Assembly (NCBI RefSeq): GCF_002968335.2
Contig: NZ_CP134398.1
Coordinates: 3,348,001-3,412,000, forward strand
From: Mycobacterium sp. ITM-2016-00316
GTDB lineage: Bacteria > Actinomycetota > Actinomycetes > Mycobacteriales > Mycobacteriaceae
Direction: 5' to 3'
Length of the DNA stretch: 64,000 nt
Shown here: positions 9,466 through 17,874 of the stretch, in pieces
How positions within the stretch are numbered: position 1 is the first letter of the stretch
Layout of the letters: every line of letters starts with the position of its first letter
Notes under the pieces: generated by a model
The model's input: only the letters and a program-made list of their open reading frames with translations
What the model was told of the DNA's origin: nothing
Database searches by the model: none
Translations under genes and position numbers: made by a program

Positions 9466-10983
9466 CTAGTGGGGCGGCTCGGACAACAACGCCTCGAAGA
9501 TGTGGCGTTCCACCTTCTGGGTCAGGTCGATGTGCACATGCTTGGTCTCGGTGTAGTCGTCGAGTGCGTGCCGGCCCAACTCGCGCCCCAGGCCGCTCTG
9601 CTTGTAGCCGCCGAACGGCAGAGCCGGATCGATCTGGTGCCAATTGTTGATCCAGACCGTGCCGGCACGCAACTGGTCCGCGATCTCCACGGCGCGTTCG
9701 TAGTCCGTGCTCCACACGCCCGCGCTCAGCCCGTACTGCGAGTCGTTGGCCTGCCGGACGGCGTCGGCCTCATCGGTGTAGCGCAGCACGCACAGCACCG
9801 GACCGAAGATCTCCTCGCGCGCAATCTCCATGTCGTTGGTCACTTCGGTCACGATGGTCGGCTCGACCCAGTAGCCCTTCTCGAAGGCTGCTCCCTGGGG
9901 GGCGCCGCCGCCGAGCACGATCTTGGCCCCGTCACTGCGGGCGCCGTCCAGGAAGCTGAGCACCCGGTCGCGTTGGCGTGCCGAGATCACCGGACCCACA
10001 TCGGTGTCGAAGTCAGTGGTGTCGCCGATCTTCAGCGCCGACGCACGATCCACCAGCCGGTCCACGACGAGGTCGTACATGTCGTCGGGCACCAGTAGTC
10101 GTGTTCCCGACTCACAGATCTGACCGGAATAGAGCATGCATCCGAACAGCGCACCGTCGATCGCGACGTCGAGATCGGCGTCGTCGAGCAGCACCTGGGC
10201 GCCCTTGCCACCCAGTTCGAGTGACACCTTCTTCACCGTCGCCGAGGCCAGCCGCATGATCTCCCGACCGACGGGCGTCGACCCGGTGAACGCCACCTTG
10301 TCGACATCTGGATGCTCGGCCAGCCGGGCGCCCACTGTCGGGCCGGGACCGGTGACGAGATTGAGGACGCCGTCGGGCAGACCGCACTCGGCGGCGATCT
10401 CGCACAGGCGCAACAACGTCAGGGGCGTCTTCTCGTCGGGCTTGATGACCACCGAGTTGCCGGCGGCAAGCGCCGGGCCCACCTTCCAGATGCCGAGCAG
10501 CAGTGGGAAGTTCCACGGCACGATGGCCGCACACACACCGAGCGGCTCATGGCGGACGATGTTGGTGGACATCGTCGGATACGCCTGGGTACCGACCTGG
10601 TGTTCCCACTGGTAGGTGGCCGCGAGCTCGGCGAAGTAGAGGAAATGTGTCGGCGCGTAGCCGATGTGGAATCCCGTGGCCTGACGCACGGTGGCACCGT
10701 TGGCATGGATCTCCAGCTCGACGAGCTCGTCGAGTTCCTGGCCCAGCCGGTCGGCGATCTTCACCAGCACCGCGGACCGATCGGCGGGCGCCATCCTGGA
10801 CCAGGAGCCGGACTCGAACGCCGCCCGCGCCGCCGCCACCGCGGCATCGGCATGCTCGACGCTTCCGCGCGCGATCGTGGCGACCACCTCCTCGGTGGCC
10901 GGATCGCAGATCTCATCGACCTCGGCGGCATCCACCTGCTTGCCGTCGATGAACATTGCGTAGTGCTTGACGTCCGCTGCCAC
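9466..10983 (-). CDS. NAD(P)+-dependent aldehyde dehydrogenase
   Basis: 505 aa, full length for the ALDH superfamily; oxidises an aldehyde to the acid with NAD(P)+. The cofactor-binding region contains IVPWNFPLLLGIWKVGPALA and KPDEKTPLT; FTGSTPVGREIM follows; the general base Glu is in LELGGKG; the catalytic Cys is in SGQICESGTRLLV (about residue 300); the C-terminal PFGGYKQSGLGRE motif is intact. Substrate unknown; the sequence resembles betaine/phenylacetaldehyde-type dehydrogenases. The gene follows the TPP enzyme by 132 bases on the same strand. Confidence 0.92.
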   Translation of the reverse strand: MAADVKHYAMFIDGKQVDAAEVDEICDPATEEVVATIARGSVEHADAAVAAARAAFESGSWSRMAPADRSAVLVKIADRLGQELDELVELEIHANGATVRQATGFHIGYAPTHFLYFAELAATYQWEHQVGTQAYPTMSTNIVRHEPLGVCAAIVPWNFPLLLGIWKVGPALAAGNSVVIKPDEKTPLTLLRLCEIAAECGLPDGVLNLVTGPGPTVGARLAEHPDVDKVAFTGSTPVGREIMRLASATVKKVSLELGGKGAQVLLDDADLDVAIDGALFGCMLYSGQICESGTRLLVPDDMYDLVVDRLVDRASALKIGDTTDFDTDVGPVISARQRDRVLSFLDGARSDGAKIVLGGGAPQGAAFEKGYWVEPTIVTEVTNDMEIAREEIFGPVLCVLRYTDEADAVRQANDSQYGLSAGVWSTDYERAVEIADQLRAGTVWINNWHQIDPALPFGGYKQSGLGRELGRHALDDYTETKHVHIDLTQKVERHIFEALLSEPPH

Positions 10984-11044
10984 GGGGCCTCCTTCGACTC
11001 GGTCCCCTGGCAGTCAACCGCGAGAGCGATACCCCGCACCATCG

Positions 11045-11057
11045 CCCGAACGGGGTG
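11045..11057. promoter_or_regulatory. CCCGAACGGGGTG motif, candidate operator upstream of the aldehyde dehydrogenase
   Basis: 13 bases identical to part of the palindrome at 9356-9369, with core CCCG-AA-CGGG. It sits about 60 bases before the ALDH start, in the 132-base gap after the TPP enzyme. Confidence 0.3.
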
Positions 11058-11115
11058 AACCTGTCGCCCTATCAGCAGGTCAGCAGCAGAATCGCAAGTG
11101 CGTGCCGGGCAGAAT

Positions 11116-12777
11116 TCACGACCAGGACTCGTCGAGTTCTCCCAGCGCGGCGATCAGGGCGCTGTTCGCGCTGTAGTCCACTGGACAGGCGATGACGCTG
11201 ACGGTGTCCGCCGACAACGCCTCCCGCAGGGTCGGCAACAACTCGCCGGCCGAACAGATGCGATACCCCGTGGCGCCGAAACTCTCGGCATAGGCCACGA
11301 AGTCGGGGTTGCCGAAGCGGGTGTCCACGTTGTGCCCGATCTCCAGATCCATCTTCCAGCTGATCAAACCGTAGGCGTCGTCCACCCAGATGAGGATCAC
11401 CATCGGGGTGCCGACGCGCAGCGCTGTTTCGATTTCCTGGGAGTTCATCAGGAACGAGCCATCCCCGGTCGCGACGAGGATGTTGGCCGAAGGTCGCGCG
11501 ATCTTGGCGGCGATCGCGCCGGGCACCGTCCATCCCATCGTGGAGAGCCCGTTGGAGATCAGGCAGGTATTGGGCTCATAGGTGGGATAGAGCCGCGCCA
11601 TCCACATCTTCAAGGCACCGGTGTCCACCAGCGCGATGTCCTCGCGCGCCAAAGCGGCGCGGGTGTCGGCGACGATGCGCGCGGGGGTCAACGGAAAGCT
11701 GTCATCGGCGCGGCCACGATCGAGTTCCTCGGCCAGCAGGCCGCGGATGCGTTCCTGCCCCGGCGAATACCACTCGTCGCGGTCGACCGCGGCGGCCAGC
11801 GCGTCCAGGCACTGCCCGATGTCGGCGTGCAACCCCACCGCGACGTCGTAATGGACATCGACTTCGGCCGGAAACCGGTGCACGTGAATGATCTTGGTGT
11901 CCCCACGTGGGTTGATCCGGACCGGATCGAATTCCTGCAGTTCGTAGCCGGCAGCGACGATCACATCGGCCTGGTCGAACCCGAAGTTGACGTAGTCGTG
12001 GCGCATGAAACCGACCGCACCGAGGGCCAACGGATGGTCATCGGGCATCACACCCTTGCCGTGGAACGTGGTGGCCACCGGCATTCCGAGTGTCTCCGCG
12101 AAACGTCGCACCGCCGCGGAAGCCCCGCCGCGGGCCGCACCGTGGCCGGCGAGCAGCACCGGGTTGCGCGCCGAGTTCAGAATCTCCGCCGCCCGCGCAA
12201 TCTGCTTCTCCGACGGGTCGTCCGGGCGCGGCACGTTGATGCGCAGTGCAGTGGCGTCTGCCGGCGCTGCCGCGTCTTCGACGTCTTCGGGCACCGCGAG
12301 GTACACCGCGCCGGGACGCTCGGTCTGCGCGAGCTTGAAGGCCTTGCGGACCATCTCCGGTACCGAACCCGGCGTGGCGACCAGAGCCGACCACTTGGTG
12401 ACGGGCGCGAACATCGACACCAGATCCACACTCTGATGCGATTCCTTGTAACTGCGCCGCATTCCGACCTGCGCGGAAAGCGCCAGCACCGGAGTCGAAT
12501 TCGTGGTGGCATCGGCAACGCCGAGCAGCAGGTTGATCGCGCCGGGCCCCAGGGTGGCCGAGCATACCCCGGCCCTGCCGGTCAACCGACCGTAAACCTC
12601 CGCCATGAACGACGCACCCTGCTCATGGCGGGTGAGGACGTACTCGATCGATGACCTCGACAGCGCCTCGATGAGCAGGATGTTCTCTTCGCCGGGGATG
12701 CCGAACACATGGGTGACCCCTTCGTTCTCCAGGCATTCGACGATCAACTCTGCGGTGGTGCGACCGGCATCAGACAC
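11116..12777 (-). CDS. Thiamine-diphosphate-dependent enzyme, acetolactate synthase large-subunit type
   Basis: About 553 aa of the IlvB/POX family, which joins 2-oxo acids after decarboxylation. The N-terminal Pyr domain has FGIPGEEN with the catalytic Glu, a central NAD/FAD-like domain follows, and the C-terminal PP domain has the diphosphate motif starting GDGSFLMNSQEIE. The GTG at 12777 (protein beginning VSDAGRTTAEL) aligns best with family starts; the frame stays open to an ATG at 12855 without a clear ribosome site. No small regulatory subunit is adjacent, so anabolic acetolactate synthase is not certain; a catabolic or oxalyl-CoA/benzoylformate-type activity is possible. Confidence 0.85.
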   Translation of the reverse strand: MSDAGRTTAELIVECLENEGVTHVFGIPGEENILLIEALSRSSIEYVLTRHEQGASFMAEVYGRLTGRAGVCSATLGPGAINLLLGVADATTNSTPVLALSAQVGMRRSYKESHQSVDLVSMFAPVTKWSALVATPGSVPEMVRKAFKLAQTERPGAVYLAVPEDVEDAAAPADATALRINVPRPDDPSEKQIARAAEILNSARNPVLLAGHGAARGGASAAVRRFAETLGMPVATTFHGKGVMPDDHPLALGAVGFMRHDYVNFGFDQADVIVAAGYELQEFDPVRINPRGDTKIIHVHRFPAEVDVHYDVAVGLHADIGQCLDALAAAVDRDEWYSPGQERIRGLLAEELDRGRADDSFPLTPARIVADTRAALAREDIALVDTGALKMWMARLYPTYEPNTCLISNGLSTMGWTVPGAIAAKIARPSANILVATGDGSFLMNSQEIETALRVGTPMVILIWVDDAYGLISWKMDLEIGHNVDTRFGNPDFVAYAESFGATGYRICSAGELLPTLREALSADTVSVIACPVDYSANSALIAALGELDESWS

Positions 12778-12862
12778 CACGTCAGCTAACCACAGCACGC
12801 AATGCCCCCCGATGGAGTCGATACCGCGACCGCCACCGGGCCGCGCTATCGACATCGGCGGA

Positions 12863-12893
12863 TCGAAATGCCCTCTTCGGCGGGCATTTTCGA
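12863..12893. promoter_or_regulatory. Inverted repeat between divergent genes
   Basis: Arms TCGAAATGCCC and GGGCATTTTCGA pair except for one extra A, around an 8-base centre. It lies between the divergent TPP enzyme and the EthD-like gene, so it is more likely an operator than a terminator. Confidence 0.4.
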
Positions 12894-12952
12894 CGGTGAT
12901 CGGCTACGTTTCAGTGCGACACCCCACCGTTGATCACCATCAAGGAGCCACC

Positions 12953-13273
12953 GTGCCGGAAACCAAGATCACCGTGATCTACGACAATCCGACAGACCCA
13001 GAGAGCTTTGAACGGGACTACCCCGCTGGCCAGTTGGAGGCCGCCCGCAGAATTCCGGGCCACATCCGTTTCGAGACATCCAAGGTGTGGGCCAAGGAAG
13101 ACGGGAGCCCTACGCCCGCGTACCGCATGATCGACATGTACTACCCGGACTATGCGGCTGCGAGCGCTGCGGTGACGACACCCGAAGCGGGCGCCTTCTT
13201 CGACGAGATGGCGCGGGTCTCCACCGGAGGTGTCCGGGTGCTGTTCTCCGAAATCGACGTCGCCAAGGACTGA
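12953..13273 (+). CDS. EthD-family dimeric alpha/beta-barrel protein
   Basis: 106 aa. GTG start with a good ribosome site (AAGGAG) seven bases before it. The pattern ITVIYDNPTDPESFERDYP near the start, then a central FETSKVW strand and DMYYPDYAAASAAVTTPEA, is typical of the EthD/REDY ferredoxin-like fold, small proteins that often accompany degradation enzymes and may remove or bind small ketones or acids. Catalysis is not established for most members. Confidence 0.8.
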   Translation: MPETKITVIYDNPTDPESFERDYPAGQLEAARRIPGHIRFETSKVWAKEDGSPTPAYRMIDMYYPDYAAASAAVTTPEAGAFFDEMARVSTGGVRVLFSEIDVAKD

Positions 13274-13367
13274 ACGCGCGCCTCGGTGAACCCTCCGCTG
13301 CCGTCGTCGACACCCTGCGATATATTGCATTTCACAGCGGTCAGTTCCAGCGTCCGAGGAGATACCC

Positions 13368-14372
13368 ATGGCTATCGAAGATTTTCAGCGCTATCCGCTG
13401 ACGTTCGGCCCGAGCCCCGTCCATCCGTTGCGGCGCCTGAGCCAGTTCCTTGGTGGCGCGGAGATCTGGGCCAAGCGCGAGGATGTCAATGCTGGGCTGG
13501 CCTACGGCGGCAACAAGACCCGAAAGCTGGAGTACCTGATCCCGGAGGCACTCGACCAGGGCGCCGACACCCTGGTCTCGATCGGGGGCGTGCAATCCAA
13601 CCACACTCGCCAGGTGGCCGCCGTCGCCGCCAGCCTGGGACTGAAAGCCGTTCTGGTGCAGGAGAAGTGGGTCGACTGGCCCGATTCCGTCAACGACAAG
13701 GTCGGCAACATCCTGCTGTCCCGCATCATGGGCGCAGACGTGCGACTCGATCCCTCCGGCTTCGGCATCGGCTTCAAGGACAGCTGGCAGAACGCCATCG
13801 AGGACGTCAAACGTGCGGGCGGCACGCCCTACCCCATCCCCGCAGGCGCCTCCGATCACCGGTTGGGCGGACTCGGCTTCGCCCATTGGGCCTACGAAGT
13901 GCAACAACAGGAACAGGACCTCGGAATCTTCTTCGACACGATCGTGGTCTGCACCGTGACCGGCTCCACCCAGGCCGGGATGATCGCGGGTTTCGCCGGC
14001 CAGGACCGGCCTCGGCGCATCATCGGTATCGACGCCTCGGCGACCCTGGAGAAGACCCGAGCCCAGGTCGAACGCATCGCCCGCAACACCGCCGAGCTCA
14101 TCGGCCTCGGCCGCGACCTCCGCGATGACGAGATCACCGTTCTCGAGGGCTGGGCGGGCGAACTCTATGGCATACCGGTGCAATCCACGATCGATGCGAT
14201 CACCCTGACCGGCCGACTCGAAGGCGTCATCCTCGACCCGGTCTACGAAGGCAAGTCCATGGCCGGACTGATCGACTTGGTGCAGTCCGGGCAGATCGGA
14301 CCCACATCCACAGTGCTCTACGCACACCTCGGTGGGCAGCCGGCGCTGAACGCCTACAGCGGCATCTTCTGA
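13368..14372 (+). CDS. acdS: 1-aminocyclopropane-1-carboxylate (ACC) deaminase
   Basis: 334 aa PLP enzyme that opens the ACC ring to give 2-oxobutyrate and ammonia. ATG with AGGAGAT ribosome site. The PLP lysine is K50 in YGGNKTRK and the nucleophile-region serine is S77 in [11 protein letters not shown]293 and E294 (VYEGKS) and L321 match, with a constant offset of one, the residues that separate true ACC deaminases (Tyr294, Glu295, Leu322 in the Pseudomonas enzyme) from D-cysteine desulfhydrases. ACC deaminase usually marks plant-associated or soil bacteria; the 2-oxobutyrate could feed branched-chain metabolism. Confidence 0.9.
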   Translation: MAIEDFQRYPLTFGPSPVHPLRRLSQFLGGAEIWAKREDVNAGLAYGGNKTRKLEYLIPEALDQGADTLVSIGGVQSNHTRQVAAVAASLGLKAVLVQEKWVDWPDSVNDKVGNILLSRIMGADVRLDPSGFGIGFKDSWQNAIEDVKRAGGTPYPIPAGASDHRLGGLGFAHWAYEVQQQEQDLGIFFDTIVVCTVTGSTQAGMIAGFAGQDRPRRIIGIDASATLEKTRAQVERIARNTAELIGLGRDLRDDEITVLEGWAGELYGIPVQSTIDAITLTGRLEGVILDPVYEGKSMAGLIDLVQSGQIGPTSTVLYAHLGGQPALNAYSGIF

Positions 14373-14449
14373 AGGACGGGCTATCGTCGGCGTCAAGCCC
14401 CGCAACGGGCTCGGGGAATAACTCCGACGAAGGCGAGGTAGTTCGAAAA

Positions 14450-15307
14450 ATGACGACAACCTTCCCGCTAGGCCCGTTCACGGTGAGCCGCGTCGGATTC
14501 GGGGCCATGCAGCTGCCCGGCCCGGGCGTCATCGGGCCGCCACGCGATCACGATCAGGCCATTGCCGTGCTGAAGCGGGCCGTGGAACTGGGCGTCGACC
14601 ATATCGACACCGCGCAGTTCTACGGGCCCAAGGTGTCCAACGAGCTCATCCGCGAGGCCCTTCACCCCTACCCCGCGAACCTGGCGCTGGTCAGCAAGGT
14701 CGGTGCCCGTCGCAACGACGGGGGCGAGTGGATTGCCGCACAGCAACCCGACGAGTTGCGCGCCGACATCGAAGCCAACCTGCAGACCCTGGGTACCGAT
14801 CGGCTTGCCGCGGTGAACCTTCGCATCCACTCCGGTGACCCCAGCAGCGTCGGCGCGGTCGAGCGCGAGCTGTTCGACCGTCAGCTGACCGCCATGATCG
14901 CCGCCCGCGACGAGGGCCTCATCGCGGGCATCGGCCTGTCCAGCGTCTCGATCGACCACCTGCGCATCGCGTTGGACCGGACCGAGATCGTCACCGTGCA
15001 GAACGCCTTCAATTTCCTCGACCGTTCATCGCAGCCTGTGCTCGACCTGTGTACCGAGCACGGGATCTCGTTCGTCCCGTTCTTCCCGCTCGGTTCTGGG
15101 TTCACCGCCGACAACCCGGTGCTCGGCAATGCCGCCGTCAGGCAGACCGCGGCCGAGCTGGGTTGTACGCCGGCCCAGATTGTGCTGGCGTGGACGCTGT
15201 CGGTCGCGCCCAACGTCCTCCTGATCCCGGGCACCTCATCGGTGGCCCACCTCGAGGAGAACATCGCGATCGCGGACATCGAGCTGCCCGAGGACTTCGC
15301 GCCGTAG
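14450..15307 (+). CDS. Aldo/keto reductase
   Basis: 285 aa, one (alpha/beta)8 barrel. The catalytic tetrad is visible: D53 and Y58 in HIDTAQFYGP, K83 in LVSKVG, and His in NLRIHSGD. The C-terminal IPGTSSVAHLEENI is the NADPH-binding signature. It resembles the oxidoreductase group near YajO/Tas rather than the mycobacterial AKR5 type. It sits 77 bases after acdS on the same strand and may be co-transcribed. Confidence 0.9.
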   Translation: MTTTFPLGPFTVSRVGFGAMQLPGPGVIGPPRDHDQAIAVLKRAVELGVDHIDTAQFYGPKVSNELIREALHPYPANLALVSKVGARRNDGGEWIAAQQPDELRADIEANLQTLGTDRLAAVNLRIHSGDPSSVGAVERELFDRQLTAMIAARDEGLIAGIGLSSVSIDHLRIALDRTEIVTVQNAFNFLDRSSQPVLDLCTEHGISFVPFFPLGSGFTADNPVLGNAAVRQTAAELGCTPAQIVLAWTLSVAPNVLLIPGTSSVAHLEENIAIADIELPEDFAP

Positions 15308-15322
15308 CCCGGCTGTCCCTAT

Positions 15323-15347
15323 GTTTGTCCACCGCTCCACGGGGTAA
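15323..15347 (+). promoter_or_regulatory. SigF-type promoter, GTTT-N15-GGGTAA
   Basis: GTTT at 15323-15326 and GGGTAA at 15342-15347 with a 15-base spacer match the mycobacterial SigF consensus (GGTTT, 15-17 bases, GGGTAT/C). Start of transcription would be near 15354, about 100 bases before the lipoprotein gene. Read by eye only. Confidence 0.6.
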
Positions 15348-15424
15348 TCTCTCGCCGCACCTCAGCTGAACCACGCCCGCCCGTCTCATCGGGTGATCGG
15401 GACCCACGCGCGAGGAGATCGGTG

Positions 15425-15451
15425 ATGTCGAACGCGACGAAACGGCGCTGA
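15425..15451 (+). CDS. Possible eight-codon leader ORF
   Basis: ATG followed by seven codons (MSNATKRR) and TGA. It has the good ribosome site AGGAG seven bases upstream, whereas the following lipoprotein ATG, three bases after the TGA, has none. It may serve to load ribosomes for coupled translation, or the site may simply drive the downstream start. No conservation data. Confidence 0.25.
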   Translation: MSNATKRR

Positions 15452-15453
15452 CG

Positions 15454-15903
15454 ATGCCCCGCAGGCTGGTCCGCCGCGCGACGCTTCCCGCGGTGATCGT
15501 CGGGATTCTGGTCGTTGTACTCACCAGCTGTCCGGCCAATCGTGATGGCATGCCGGGACGACTGGCCGGTGCCATGGAAGACGCCACGTCGGCCGCGCGG
15601 TCCGGGGCGCTGGCGATCGATCTGTGGCAACGCGGAAGGTCCACCACCCAACTGACCGGCGTGCAACTGTCCGACGCACGCGATGAGGTGGTCAAGGGCT
15701 ACGACGGTATCGCCGTCCTTCGAGCCGAAGATCCACGCGATCTGGCCCGCCAGACTCTGCTCATCCGGACGATGACCGAGGTCATCGCCACCCTCAACGA
15801 CTCGAACGTGGCGGTGCGGATGCCCACGGGTGACGGCGAAACCGCCGACCTGCGGGCAGCGCTGCTCCGGGCCGCCGACACCCTGGAACGCGACTACCGC
15901 TGA
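15454..15903 (+). CDS. Predicted lipoprotein of unknown function
   Basis: 149 aa. Basic N-terminus, hydrophobic segment (about 10-24) and a lipobox ending L-T-S-C with Cys26, so it should be anchored outside the membrane. The rest is helical and charged with no family I recognise. Its stop overlaps the transporter start (TGATGA region, 1 base), so it belongs to the Nramp/PRC operon and may be an accessory or sensor for the transporter. Confidence 0.7.
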   Translation: MPRRLVRRATLPAVIVGILVVVLTSCPANRDGMPGRLAGAMEDATSAARSGALAIDLWQRGRSTTQLTGVQLSDARDEVVKGYDGIAVLRAEDPRDLARQTLLIRTMTEVIATLNDSNVAVRMPTGDGETADLRAALLRAADTLERDYR

Positions 15904-17132
15904 TGAAGAAGCTGTTCGCCGTCGCCCTGGGGGTGCTCACCGCAATCGGTGGGTTCCTCGACATCGGCGACATGGTGACCAACGCCGTGGTGGGGTCGCG
16001 CTTCGGGCTCGCGCTGGCCTGGGTGGTTCCGGTGGGCGTCATCGGCATCTGTCTCTACGCCCAGATGGCCGGTCGCGTCGCGGCTGTCAGCGGGCACGCG
16101 ACCTTCGAGATCATCCGCGAACGCCTCGGCCCGCGGGTGGCCGCCGCCAACCTCGGCGCATCCTTCTTCATCAACCTGATGACCGTCACCGCCGAAATCG
16201 GCGGTGTCGCATTGGCGTTGCAGTTGGCGACCGACGTCGGTCCGCTGCTGTGGATTCCGGTCGCCGCCGCCGCCATCTGGATGGTGATCTGGCGGGTGAA
16301 GTTCACGGTGATGGAGAACGTCACCGGGATGCTCGGCCTCGGCTTGATCGTCTTCGCCGTCTGCGTGTTCTTGTTGCAACCCAACTGGGCCGATCTCTCC
16401 GACCAGGCGTTGACGCCGGCCATCCCCGACACCGAGTCGGCAGCGACGTACTGGTACTTCGCGATCGCGCTGTTCGGTGCGGCGATGACACCGTATGAGG
16501 TGTTCTTCTTCTCCTCCGGCGCCATCGAGGAGCGCTGGACGGTCAAGGATCTCGGCAAATCCCGAATCAATGTCCTGGTGGGTTTCCCCTTGGGTGGTCT
16601 GCTGTCCATCGCGATCGCGGCGTGCGCGGCGATAGTGCTGATGCCGGCTCAGATCACCGTGACGTCACTGTCGCAGATCACCATGCCGGTGGTGGAGGCC
16701 GGAGGCAAACTCGCGCTCGCGTTCGTCATCGTCGGCATCGTCGCAGCAACCTTCGGAGCCGCGCTGGAAACCACGCTGTCCTCGGGGTACACCCTGGCGC
16801 AGTACTTCGGCTGGGCGTGGGGCAAGTTCCGTCGGCCCGCCGAGGCCGCGCGGTTCCACACCGTGATGCTCGTCGCGCTCTGTGTCTGCAGCGCTGTGCT
16901 TTTCACCGGTATCGACCCCATCCTGGTCACCGAGTATTCCGTGGTGTTCTCGGCGATTGCGCTGCCGCTGACCTACCTCCCCATCCTGATCGTCGCCAAT
17001 GATGCCGGCTACATGGGCGAGCATGTCAACGGCCGCATCACCAATGCGCTGGCCTCGGTCTATCTCGTCATCATCCTGGCGGCCTCGCTGGCCGCCATTC
17101 CTCTCATGATCGTCACGGGCGCCGGCCAATGA
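15903..17132 (+). CDS. Divergent Nramp-family metal ion transporter
   Basis: 409 aa with about 11 membrane helices of the Nramp (LeuT-fold) type. In canonical Nramp proteins helix 1 carries DPGN and helix 6 carries MPHN as metal ligands. Here helix 1 reads D20-I-G-D23 and helix 6 reads M195-T-P-Y-E199, so two neutral ligands are replaced by acids and the proline and histidine pattern is changed. Manganese/iron selectivity is therefore doubtful; transport of a harder ion such as Mg2+, or another solute, is an inference. The stop overlaps the next gene (ATGA), which ties it to two PRC-barrel proteins. Confidence 0.85.
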   Translation: MKKLFAVALGVLTAIGGFLDIGDMVTNAVVGSRFGLALAWVVPVGVIGICLYAQMAGRVAAVSGHATFEIIRERLGPRVAAANLGASFFINLMTVTAEIGGVALALQLATDVGPLLWIPVAAAAIWMVIWRVKFTVMENVTGMLGLGLIVFAVCVFLLQPNWADLSDQALTPAIPDTESAATYWYFAIALFGAAMTPYEVFFFSSGAIEERWTVKDLGKSRINVLVGFPLGGLLSIAIAACAAIVLMPAQITVTSLSQITMPVVEAGGKLALAFVIVGIVAATFGAALETTLSSGYTLAQYFGWAWGKFRRPAEAARFHTVMLVALCVCSAVLFTGIDPILVTEYSVVFSAIALPLTYLPILIVANDAGYMGEHVNGRITNALASVYLVIILAASLAAIPLMIVTGAGQ

Positions 17133-17542
17133 CCCACGCCGACAATGCCGTGAACGGGCACGACCTACCCGACGCCCCGCAGCCCGCGGACACCCAGCTG
17201 ATCGATGCCCGATTGCACCTGCTGGACCGGCAACTCATCGACGCCGACGGCGAACCGGTCGGGATCGTCGACGACCTCGAGCTCGAGGATGGGCACCTCT
17301 ATGACGGGACACCGCCGACCGTCACGGCCATCCTCTCCGGGCGGGTGCTGTTCACCCGCATCTTCGGCGGGCGGCAGCCGCGAGCGCAATTGCTGAACCT
17401 GCCTTGGGAGTTGGTGGACCGGATCGGCACGTCGGTGCACCTGCGGCCCGGCGCGGACACCCGCGGCGGCCTGTGGGTCGAACACTGGCTCCGCGACCAG
17501 ATCATCGGCCGCATCCCGGGAGGCAAGAATGCAGTTGAGTGA
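17129..17542 (+). CDS. PRC-barrel domain protein
   Basis: 137 aa soluble protein. A PRC-barrel-like strand pattern is visible twice: LHLLDRQLIDADGEPVGIVDDLEL near residues 30-53 and the segment LNLPWELVDRIGTSVHL near 88-104. PRC barrels occur in ribosome maturation factor RimM, photosystem H subunit and in actinobacterial proteins linked to MgtE-type Mg2+ transporters, where they bind partners. Overlaps the transporter by four bases. Confidence 0.7.
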   Translation: MTHADNAVNGHDLPDAPQPADTQLIDARLHLLDRQLIDADGEPVGIVDDLELEDGHLYDGTPPTVTAILSGRVLFTRIFGGRQPRAQLLNLPWELVDRIGTSVHLRPGADTRGGLWVEHWLRDQIIGRIPGGKNAVE

Positions 17543-17867
17543 ACTGCTCGGGCTGAGTGTCCACGATGCGGCCGGTCGCCGGTTGGGCACTGTCACCGAT
17601 GTGCGCCTGGCACTGTCCACCGACCCGGACGGCCACCCCGGTCCTCCCTCGGTGTTCGGGCTCGTGGTGAGCCCGAGGACCGGCTCGTCATACCTCGGGT
17701 ATGAGCGTTCCCAGGTCCGCAGCCCGGCCCCGCTGGCGGCGCTACTGCGCTGGCGGCACCGGGGCACCTTCGTGACCTTGTGGACCGACGTGCACGCCGT
17801 AGGCACCGACCGCATCACGGTGCGCGAAGACTATCAACGCTATTCGGCCCTGCTGCGCACGCGGTGA
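17529..17867 (+). CDS. Second PRC-barrel-like protein
   Basis: 112 aa. Begins LSELLGLSVHDAAGRRLGTVTDV, a typical PRC-barrel first hairpin, and later LGYERSQVRSPAPLAALLRWR. Starts inside the 3' end of the previous PRC gene (14-base overlap) with GGAGG six bases before the ATG. The two PRC proteins may pair. Last gene of the operon; it ends seven bases before the convergent catalase stop. Confidence 0.7.
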   Translation: MQLSELLGLSVHDAAGRRLGTVTDVRLALSTDPDGHPGPPSVFGLVVSPRTGSSYLGYERSQVRSPAPLAALLRWRHRGTFVTLWTDVHAVGTDRITVREDYQRYSALLRTR

Positions 17868-17874
17868 ACAGTGC

